This document shows positions 1-10,700 of a DNA stretch of 45,378 nucleotides, one piece after another. Position 1 is the first letter of the stretch; every line of letters begins with the position of its first letter. Location of the stretch: positions 417,430-462,807 of the forward strand of contig NW_014577076.1 of the NCBI RefSeq assembly GCF_000485595.1, given 5' to 3'. This stretch comes from Priapulus caudatus. Its lineage: Eukaryota; Priapulida; Priapulimorpha; Priapulimorphida; Priapulidae. The notes under the pieces are model-generated. The model was given only the letters and a program-made list of their open reading frames with translations. It had not been told where the DNA came from and did no database searches. A program made the translations under genes and the position numbers.

Positions 1-523
1 TATAGTTTTCTGTGGAGGCGCCCTGAGATTTTCGTTCGTTTTTCGAGACTACAACTTCCAAACTGGGTTTATTCTCAACACGAACCTTTCTCCGCTATCT
101 TGGAACTTACTATGTATCACAATACTCTGTATTAAACTAATATAACCTGTTACAAAAATTCGAAGTGACGAGCGGCGAATATACTGAGCGCCATTTCTGT
201 TGACTTGTGACGTACGCATTTTCAATGCGGATAGCGATCGGCAAACGCAGCGCCCTCCGATTGTTCGGTGAATCCGCTCTTCAAACCGAAGTACATCACA
301 GGTCAACAGAAATGGCGCTCTGTATATTCGCCGCTCGTCACTTCGAATTTTTGTAACAGGTTATATTAGTTTAATACAGAGTATTGTGATACATAGTAAG
401 TCCCCGGATAGCGGAGAAAGGTTCGTGTTTAGAATAAACCCAGTTTGGAAGTTGTAGTCTCGAAAAACTAACCATAAAACCGCCCTGAGTGAATCACTCA
501 GGGCGCCTCCACAGAAAACTATA
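1..523. mobile_element. Foldback (long inverted repeat) MITE-like element
   Basis: Positions 1-204 are the imperfect reverse complement of 302-523, leaving a unique centre of about 97 bp. The outermost 27 bp, starting TATAGTTTTCTGTGGAGGCG, are perfectly inverted at the right end. The right arm carries an extra segment, including a 25-bp near-perfect palindrome at 481-505 (arms CGCCCTGAGTGA). The element could be flanked by TA, as in Tc1/mariner-derived MITEs, but the left flank lies outside the window. No transposase is present. The open frame inside it on the minus strand is a by-product of the arms. Confidence 0.8.
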
Positions 524-1546
524 GTACGCGTTGTAACCCTACTCTTGTTGGGTTACATTATTGTATCTAGCAACGTAGTAGCGTCTCATAACATTGCGAG
601 TGGAGCCGTCATACCTACACCAGTCTAACCATGTGTCGATCTTACAGTCATGTCGATTGGTCGAAATCTGAGACACTTGCTCAGACCAGACCCACGGTCA
701 CCCACCAATGAGAAACGATTTCATGTTACTCGCAGCTAATTCCGCACTCGACTGGCAACTTGCCCTTTAGTTTACTACACTGTGGTGCGCAGCTTGGAAC
801 AGGGTTCCAGGCAGGGTTCGAATTTTGTCTGAAAATCTAGTGGACAGCAGGACCACCAACTTCAGAAAGTTGGTGGTCCTGCACAAAAGTTGGTGGTCCG
901 CTTATTTACTAGCAGTGAGTAACAAAATAGTATACAAAAATAACCATTGGCATTAACAGCAAACATGTAACTTAGAGTTGGTCAAACAATATATCTCAAG
1001 CTCTAGGAATGTCGGGGGAGCTTGTGGGAAAGGTTTTACTTTCGTTTTTCTCCTCCCCAGTCCACGGTACCCCCATGCATAGATCAATGCTGCCGCACAT
1101 CCGCAAAGTTACAAGTGCCTATAGAATTTTGATACAGTTTACATTGCTTCTAGATATCTAACTGAATAAAAATAGTCCACTTTCTACGTAAAGAAAAGTG
1201 ACAAATTCAGTTAACAGCTTTGATTACGTGCGGTCAGGTATCATTGGTCGTGCCCTCACTCCCCACGATAACCCCTGCGATATATGAACTAATTGTTATG
1301 CGGTCATAAAAACACTGGGGTCATGCCGCAATCGATTTCTTAGACTGTCACGAGGTTTTGTTTGTGTGGCGAATCATGCGCTGAGGGAGTTCATGCCCTC
1401 GGCTCTAGATGTTTTGGATACCCCGTCTACGCTCAGGAACGGAGCGTATTAGAATGCCCTCCCGTTTACAAGTCTGTCTAAACAGCCGTTGCGATAACCG
1501 TAGTATTTCAGCGTAATATGAGGGGAAAAAGTGCAGTTCAGGAGGA
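524..1546. other. Intergenic region upstream of archease
   Basis: No gene was recognised on either strand. Apart from the hairpin listed separately at 848-900, I see only unique sequence. Stop codons are frequent in all frames. Confidence 0.5.
848..900. repeat. Perfect 15-bp hairpin with a third copy of its arm
   Basis: CAGGACCACCAACTT (848-862) is perfectly inverted at 867-881 around a CAGA loop. A further direct copy of the right arm core, AAGTTGGTGGTCC, follows at about 887-899. The context does not show whether this is a decayed transposon end or a structured element. Confidence 0.75.
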
Positions 1547-1554
1547 CCGGAAGT
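1547..1554 (+). promoter_or_regulatory. ETS-like promoter motif upstream of archease
   Basis: CCGGAAGT is the consensus ETS-family site, common close to the start sites of housekeeping genes. It lies in a locally GC-richer stretch (about 1540-1640), roughly 200 bp before the tentative first coding exon of archease. Assigning it as a functional promoter is an inference. Confidence 0.3.
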
Positions 1555-1754
1555 TTCGCCGAGATGGTGGCCGAAGCAAAAACTTGGTGGCCTCGGGCCT
1601 CCGGGTCGGCACTAATTTCGAAGGCTGGTTCCAGGCTATCGCTCTTTCATTTACAATCAGGCTGCGCGAATATGCAGTGGGCGAACGCATTGTTTACATG
1701 TATGTCACGGTTTATCACGGATTAGTTTTCAAATAAATATTCCTGGAAGTTAAT

Positions 1755-1776
1755 ATGCAAGAAAAGATTTCTACAG
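1755..1776 (+). CDS. Tentative first coding exon of archease
   Basis: A short open segment starts with ATG and runs seven codons (MQEKIST) plus one base, directly followed by a GTAACA splice donor. The leftover G joins the AT at the start of the next exon (2210) to keep the reading frame, and the summed exon lengths then give 432 nt, a multiple of three. The N-terminal residues are not conserved enough to prove it. An alternative is translation from the ATG at 2200, read straight through into 2210 in the same frame, or an unrecognised longer 5' exon, since many archeases have a longer N-terminus. Confidence 0.35.
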
Positions 1777-4700
1777 GTAACAGTTTCTCAGTGTTTCGAA
1801 TTTTCGGTGATCAAATAGCTGTAGGATCAGCGGGCCTGTTTTATCAAGAAGCTGTAGGCCCGGCATCGAAACTGTCGGCGGCGGGCCGACGGGCTGACGT
1901 GAATTTCGAACACTGACTGGCACTGCACTGGGACGTTAGTCCTGAGTCAGTGTGACAGTGAGTGTGTAGAGTAGAAGTAGAGTAGTGGAAATTTTATATG
2001 ATAAAATAATGCCATGATTAATACTGAATCAAGTCAAATTATGTGTATTTGTATTAATACTCATCAAGATTGTCTTAATTGTCTTAATATCATCAACTGC
2101 TTCGCTATTTTACTCTTCTTGAAACTTGAAACTTGAGCCTCCAAGGGCCTGTGCTCACACATTGTCATCATGTATATGTCAATTCTATTCAATATTTCTA
2201 TGCTTACAGATTTGGACCATACAGCTGATGTTCAGTAAGTAGACGTATACTATTATTGTCTTGTGTTGAACTTGTAGACCTCTAAAGTTAGCCATCATTG
2301 CTGTTTTATGGTAGACATTAGGGTTAGAAATTAACTTTTTGCTAGACAGCAAGCATTTGCTTGCCACAGAGAAAAGCAGGCAGCAAACTTATTCACCCAG
2401 GCAGAAAACTTGAGAAAGCCATAGCAGTTCCACTCCCTACCAACATGTAACGCCCCTATACGGGTACAGGGGGCTAAAATGGTAAAAGATGGGAAGAACA
2501 CAATTACTTGGTTGTGAAAATGGCGTCAGCATGTGGAATGACCACAATCACACACTACTCATTGTTCTCTCATCTCGAGTCTCTGGACTCTTCCATTTTC
2601 CCGGGGGGTTAGGTTACTTTCCCATTGCATTAAATAAAACAAAATGGGGGGGGTCATAATTGTCACAGTATTCGATTGATCTCGTTTGTATTCGCCAGAT
2701 GGCGCCACCTAACTGAGGGGCTTTGTTTTAGAGCAGTTACTTGCGAGCAGTTGCGAGCCAGCATGTACACCAGTTTGCCGTGAATATACTTGCGCTTGTC
2801 GTAACGTTATACCGCTCCTTGTGTTGTCATTTAATAAGCATCACACTATCACAATAATCAAACAGACAAAACAAACAAGTCTGTAATCATTACGACTAAT
2901 GCATAGATTTATCGGGCATGAATAGCCAAAGACGATTCCCGAGTTAGACACCCTCCCCGGATACAAGAGGTGTTCCTTGACAGCCTTGGAGGAGACCAGT
3001 GGTTCTCCACTCTCGATCAAGGAAGGCGTACCCACGCAAGGATTGTTACCGGAGAGGAATGCAAGCAACATGACAGCTTTCATCAACTCCCACTGGGGTT
3101 CTGTATGAGTGGAATCTTGGGATCCCATTTGGACTTCACAAATGCCCGGCAGTCTTGTCAAAGATGTGATGGAGAGTTGTCTGGAGGAGCTCACTGGTTG
3201 AATATGCCATGTCTACCTCGATGATTACTGGTCTACAGTCGCAAAGTTTAACGCCATGTCAGCACCTGCCAACAACGTCCTTACAGAGATTGAAAAAAGG
3301 GGCATAAAACTCAAGCCAAGTACCAAATGCCGTTCTTTGAGAGGAGCGTGAAGTCACCTAGAGTTAGAATGTGGTGTCTTGCTGAGGTGCACCGCTCAGA
3401 GCCCATCTTGGATGGTGAGGGTGTAGAGGGCTCTTCTGAAGAAGGACCCAAGACTGGCTTGGTGAGCTGAGACCGAAAGTACTAGGACTCCTGGTTGTGG
3501 TCTACCGAAAAGTATATCCAGACTTCTCAAGAAGAGCTGGACCACTGTATAACCTCCTTGCCATGCTCACCAGGATACAGCCACGCAAGAAGCGGACAGC
3601 CGGCGAAGAAAAGTGAACCACATCCTTCCTTCAAGCCACCCCATCATGGACAAAGATCACCAAGAACTATCCCTGAACGGGCTGATAGACAACCTACGGT
3701 ACAGCGCTCCAATCATGGGCGTATCCGGACTTTTGAGAAGCCTTTTGTCTTGCACACTGACGGCGCGTCGGAATGATGGCTTAGGAGCGGGGTTCTCTAC
3801 CAGCACCAATGGACGGAAGCATGCGATAATGCTTATGCAGATCCAGGACCCTGGACCCCCTGCAGGAGAAGAAATATCAATCTTCACTCCTGGAAAGTTG
3901 GATGGTACGTGCGCGCGAAGGCGTACGCCTGGTTAGCCGTATATATCTAATCACTTAGCGGAGCCGTACTGGCGCCTCACGCGTTTTCTCTGCCTCTTGA
4001 GTGGGCGATCGGACCGGTTCAGAGACTCCTCTATTACTCTCACAGTTCACAAGGCGGTGTTCGACGGACAACAATCCGCCTCAACTTATGTCCTCATTCA
4101 ACCACGACTCAACTTGGCCGACAGGCTTTACGGTGAGGTTGGAAGCTTCTGCCTGACTTTCCTTTCCACGATAAGGCGGTACCGGACCCGGGAGACGACG
4201 GGCTAAACGCGGATGGCTGGATACATTGTCAACGAAGCATCCCCTCGTCTGTCATCACAATATGGTCGCGCCAAAGTACTCAGAAGAAATCCGCCCCTCC
4301 ACTGATCCCCATGCGTCACCAAGGTGTGGAAGGTGAAACAAGGCACCATGACGGATCCAGCCATGGATAGGTAGCGCGATGACTGCGTCTCCTACTCCAA
4401 GCGCCCGGGGACACCCTACGCTCTATCTCTCCTACACCGTAACCTAATCTATAGAAAGCCTTAACCATACAAATACCCAAGAGTGGTACCCGCAGGTGTT
4501 ACTGCGGTTCGCGCCTCGGATATCCGGGACCTTACCCGGGTACAGCTTTCGGCATCGCTGTGTCAGGGTCCTATAGCCAGGCTCAGATGGGCCATCCGCG
4601 CTGGCATGCGCTGGGGTCGCTGCCCGGCTTGGCGGCGCGTGAGTGGACGAGATGGGAAATTTGACGACCAGCCTGAATTTAGATCAGCTCTGCAAGGACA

Positions 4701-7700
4701 TCAAGCAAGCGAGAGAACGAGACCCGCCATTTCACACGAAATAGCATAATGGAAAGCAACCAAACCGAAACAAGAGAGACAGACGTCTACCCAAAAGAGG
4801 CTTGTCAAAATTCGAGAAGAACCTGACGATAGATCGATGAATGGATCCTTCGCGCCGAAGAACTGCCACCTACAACCAACTCGGTCCTCGCCGGCTCAAT
4901 ATAAACAACTTTGTTTACACAGAGCTTCACAAACCATATGGGACATTTCGGCCCAGACAAAGTCGGTCGCACCTGGGCCCTGTGAAAGGTTCTTACTGGT
5001 CAAAACATGGAGAAACCGACATCTACCAATTACATCACCCAACGGGTGTCCCTGCTCTTAAAGCAGAAGACACCACAAAGAGTGATCAGAGCTCCCTGGC
5101 CCTATCTCAACACTCACCTTTTGAGCTTGGTGATCCGCACGTCGATTTTCGTTCCACTTGTAGGCGTAGTAAAGGAAGGGTACGCAGTATATTCTTGTGT
5201 GTGGACCACTTCACTCGGTTGCCCATGGCCTACCCAACAAGGAAACAAGAGTGGACGAACAGCCGGGGGGGTGGCTGATATCATCTTCAACACACTTCTG
5301 GTTATTTGCTTCCCCAACGGTGCTCCGTTGTTGTTCTAAATATGATTGGGCAGGTTTCTGTTTGAGAAACACCTGGTCGGACGTGTTCTACAGAGCACTC
5401 AGGCATTTTCACCCGGAACAACCCCATATCACGCCTCAGGGGAAATGGCCAGGTTGAAAGGTTCATGTGTATCGTTTGGGGAATGTTGGCGCGACCTTGC
5501 GGGCCTTTCTGAGTGGCCGTTGCTTACCACGAAGATTATTGAGAACAGAAAAGTGGATTGGAGGGCTGTCGCTGTATTATATTGGTAACGATGCCTTCAA
5601 TTGTACTAGGAATAATCAACTGGATATTCACCATTGTTAAATGACTGTTGTTTCGCCATCCCACGGCTCCCCATAGACCGTTGCCTTCGGACTGCGATCG
5701 CTGGGAAACAGGGGAACACACCTAACTCTACTCGGAGGGATTTATGTCTTACGTGCGATGGAATCAAGCGTATGACATTGCTACCAAGACATGTGTCAAA
5801 CGGCAGGACGAAGGGAAATCCCAATGTTATACATATTAAGGGCTGGAAGAACTGCCCAGCCAGCCTGTCGCCTGGAGATCGTGTTCTGGTCCGAAATAAT
5901 GCAACGAAACGAGGGGACCAGCCTAGAAGCTGAAAGATTACTGGGAGAGCCGAGTATTATCGTGTGGCGTAAAACAGATGGGGAGACGACTTGCTCGTTG
6001 GTACGAAGTGAGACCAGAAAGTGGTCCAGGGGGAAAGAGCGAAGTCGCCTCCATCGGAACTGTTGCTCCCTTGTGCATGCTCTCGGAAAAACCGTTGAAA
6101 CCCCAAGCGGAAGTGCGAGATCAGATCAAGATAGGCCCGACGCCAAGACCCGACGATTACACTGAAAAACTCGTCGAGCAGCGTCGAAGAACGTCCTTAG
6201 GGAGCACGCGCTCCGGCAGAGCAAGATGTGGCACGGAGAGCGATGAAGAAATAAGAATTCCGTCACTGTCCAACCTGAGCGCCCGAGGCTGCGCAGCATG
6301 AAAGCCCCCAGTTGTCGCCCTGCAGATCAGGCGTCCCTGTGAAGATGACCCCACAACCCATGCCCCATGTTTGGAACGGCAAAACCCAAAATCGACCGCC
6401 TTCTACCTTTTTGCATGCTCAGAGTCTGTAGGCCGGAAGTAGAATGCCCTATACCAGAGCCAAGAAGTACCAGTTTAGATGCGTCAATGATGACTGGCAT
6501 GAATGATGCTCTGAGCCTTTTTTGAAGCGACGACCACAGGAACCAGACAGTCGACCTCCGTTTCACATATGACCAAGTTGGGCAACCATCCCTTCACCCC
6601 CTGCAAGAAGGATGTGGTACAATCCCACCAAAAACGCCCTGAGTTTGATCATTTTTCGTTCACCCTATTTTACACCTCGACAATTAGTACCTCTAAATAA
6701 CTCGTTACAGTATGCCGTTACCAACCTCCCCGCAAGGTCACCCTATTACAAATTCCACGGGCTACTTGGCCCACCTATACTCTCATCACCAGTCACCCAG
6801 CCACCAGGTGCACATGCTGATGGATGGATCCTCAGATGCATCCATGGCCGTTCGCTGATGGGACCTCCGTACACACCCAGACCATGGAGGACCCCAGCAT
6901 GTTGGTGCCGCCGGCAAGTGATGGACGGCGAGCGTGGGCCGTCTTTTCAACGCTGCGACAACAGGTTTTGGCTCAGAAATTAAGTAAAATTGATGGACGT
7001 ATATATGTACGGTCTTGAATGTAGTCTTGATTTGACCAGGGAAAACCACCTTCATTAACTGTTTTATTTTTACTTGCTTTCTCGCACGATTATGATTCAA
7101 AATCTTGGCGGAGATTCAATGGTAGGAGACTGAGAGTTGGAAAAATTTCACGCGCCGGTGTAACAGGGAAGCTGGTGGGTAAACAGGGTAATGACACCCT
7201 GCCAATAACGCTTTGTTGCACTTGGTCGTGAAAGTACAAGTGCACCACCAGCATCCACCATGACGGAACTTCAGCTTCAGAGGACATTGCCACGAGTCTG
7301 ATCCTTCTCGTCATATGATGAATTGGTAAATGTTGTTACATTTAAGGTCTTTCTGACTGCGAATGTGATTGTTATATATTCTAGGACTGCGCCACCCATT
7401 AATGTCTCCATCGTCAATATGTACAGCAGTTTAAATTAAGTGAAAGGATAGCGGACTGATCAAATGACAGCATGTAAATAGAGTTCTGTGGGCCGCATCT
7501 TGAAATAGACGCGATTTGCGTGTGTGTTTGAAATGTCGGAGGTGACGACATCTTTTCTGGCTGGGGAAGCAGTGTAATCCTGGATCAGACAGANCGTTAC
7601 GAACAGCCAAGTATAGTCACGGGCAAACATGGTGTCAATCTGCTTCGCACCTGCTCGCAGTAACTGCTCTAAAACAAAGCCGCGCTCAGTTAGGTGGCGC

Positions 7701-10700
7701 CAATCCTGCGAATCACAAACGAGATAACTCGGAATACTGTGGCAATTATGACCCCCCCGACCATAATTTTGTTTATTTAATGGCAATGGAAAAGTACGCT
7801 AACCCCCCGGGAAAATGGTAAAGAGTGCGACAGAGACTCGAAGATGAGAGAACAATGATTAGTGTGGATGTGGTCTATTCCAAGATGCTGACGCCATTTT
7901 CAACAACCCAAGTAATTGTGGTTTCTTTCCCATCTTTTAGCATTTTAGCTCCCGTACCCGTATAGGGCGTGTTGTACCATTCTGGAGGCGCACACCCGGA
8001 TGTGTTATAGCTTCCCTGTAATGTCTGCAGGCGTCCTGCAGTTGTACTAGCTAAGGCGATCATCCAAACTATCGACCGGACCACCGGCTTGGTGACGTCT
8101 ACCCTAAAGGAGGCAGTAACCTTAGCTACGTGCAACCCAAACAGCACAGTCATCAACAAGATGGCTTATAATGGGCGGAGTATGATGGCCGGATGTGCTC
8201 GGGATTGCGAGAGGCGGGCACTGAGGAGAGCTCATCGAGGTTGGCTAAGACCTGCGAGAGAGCGCCTGGAGAGCAGACATCACTAAGGCTTAAGGCGAAG
8301 GACTGGCGGGACTGCTAACGGCCTCCTCCAACGCTACCTGAGCAGTGAAAAAGGTTTGAGGAATCATGAAGACGAAGGTGAGGCAGTATGTTAGTGTTAA
8401 GGAGGTACTGGTTAAGAGGGTAATGGGGAGGGTCCTGATGAAAAGCCTGGCCCAAATACGCAAGTGGCGCAGCCGGAGCACAACACCAATCAACGGCCCC
8501 AGATACAATAGAAGAATTCCCTGCGTCCCGCTCCATATTGGAAACGTATCCGCTTCGTCGAGAGTTTAGGTAGATGGGGCAGATAGGGAGCCCGCAGCAG
8601 ATAGGACCGCCTATCATTTCCGGCCTGATCGCCAGGTTGACAGAGGACTGCGAAAGGGATTCACAAGAGGAGGAGGTGACGGAGCAGGTCATCAAGGTCT
8701 ATAAGCCTGGCCTGCGACCAGAGCTACCGGCAAGGGAGAGCAGGGCTTTGATCTCCCCCTACGCTACGAAAGATCCTGCGCTCACACTATCGTAGAAAGG
8801 ACGCACAGCCTCTCTTTCAGGAACTATCCAACGGCTGCCACAGGATAGGAAAGGAGACGCGAGACATGAGCTTTTTGTTCTGAGGGCAATGGACTTAAGA
8901 CAAAGAGAATCATGTCCTTGGGCCTGCAAGGAAACTGGCTCTGGCGTGAACCTATTGGAGAGGAGCAGGTTCAAGCGGATGTTTCCTGCATTATGTCTCC
9001 ACAGGTCTTCAGAATGACATCGTTAGAACAGGAAATTGAAAGCCTTCATTGTGTGATGGTCGCCGATGAAGCCCTCTGGGAAAACCCTGAGCGCGCAGGG
9101 TCGGCCCGTCGGGCACGAGGCAGAGCGACGCAGAAGGTTCCGAAAAAACACCAGCCATACCAGACCCCGGCGTAAATGAGGTTTGCAGCACAACGCGAAT
9201 ACTAGGAAAGCGGAAAGATTCCGCGGATTAGAACTAAGAACAGCCCGGGCAAGGGGGTCAGAGCCGAAAGATGAGAGAACGTAAGGAGCTTAACTGAACT
9301 GGGAGGAGGGCAAATGAGACAGCAAGCAAGATGAAGGTCCATTGTAGCAGACCGAAATGAAAACGCTAACACCCCCTCTCCACAGCCCCTTCACATCCGC
9401 GTCGCTAAGACGAGGATGTCCCAGCTGCCAAGAGCCGGTCAGCGGGAACAGCTGTTGCCCGATTGTTTTCCAGAATGCGGTCAGCAGTGAGCATTTCGCA
9501 AGGGCTGCAGAAAGCAGGAAAAAGCAAACAGGGTGGCCCCAACGGGACATGGAGGCACCCAAGCCAACCACGTCCCGGCAATCAATAAATGGACCTTCAC
9601 GCCTTCAGGGAATGGAAAAGAGTGTGCACAACTGTGGGTGAAAATGGTACATCTCACAATCGCCACACTCGGGGGGAGAGAAGACGGAAGGCCGCGGCTA
9701 TGGATACAGGACTATACCGCTCCTTGTGTTGTCATTTAATAAGCATCACACTATCACAATAATCAAACAGACAAAACAAACAAGTCTGTCTGATCAGGAT
9801 TACAAACAGTACTATCCGAAATTGCTTCTATCCATAAGGAAGCTCGTTTGGCTTCCTTATAAAAAGAACCACCCTGAACAAGTGGCCATCGTTACAACAG
9901 AAATTGCATGTACCTTTTGTGCTTATACTATTTTATTAGGAATTTCTTGGTCGTGAGCATTTGTTGCTAAACAAGGTCAACCAACAAACTGACCATTGTA
10001 GGCAGCAAAACTGTTGCTTGTTGCCCTTAATTTCAAACCCTGTATTCAACCTTTTCAGATTGCACTCATGGGGTGATGACTTAAAAGAAGCATTTGAACA
10101 GGTATATATCTATTTTATAAGGGTTTATGAAACAAATGGCATATCCCTGTTCATTTGTGGCCCTATTGTTTAATCAAGGGGTTGGTTACAATTTTACACT
10201 TGTTATGCAATGGCAAAATGCCAATTATGATAGATTTAATCTCTTATGTACACCAATTGTGCATGAATACTAATCGTGAGCTATATAATTATCTTATTTG
10301 TAGGCGAGTATGGCAATGTTTGGTTATATGACTGATATTGAGTATGTTGAAATGAGGACTACTGCAGAAATTGAAGCTGAAGGTAATAATACTAATTCTA
10401 AATTAGTCAGTGTTTTTTTTAAATCCAGAATCAGCATAGTATTAGATTGAGAGTATGGAGTTAGCAGAGATGCCAACCACTACGATTTATCCATATTTTA
10501 TACGAATTTCTATTCCTTTTGCACCACTACGACCAGTTTGTATCAAACTACGAATTTCACTGTGATCGAAATATATTTTTTTTTCAATTATTGTCATTTT
10601 TGACCCCCAGAATGCAGGAAATTGCATCTCAGAATCAAAATTTTTTCCGGGGGGCATGCCGGACACCCCTAGCAAACTCGGGTCACTACGTGACCCTCGA

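Noticed and set aside
790-830. GGTTCGAAT resembling a tRNA B box
   Set aside because: No matching A box, acceptor stem or anticodon arm could be folded around it.
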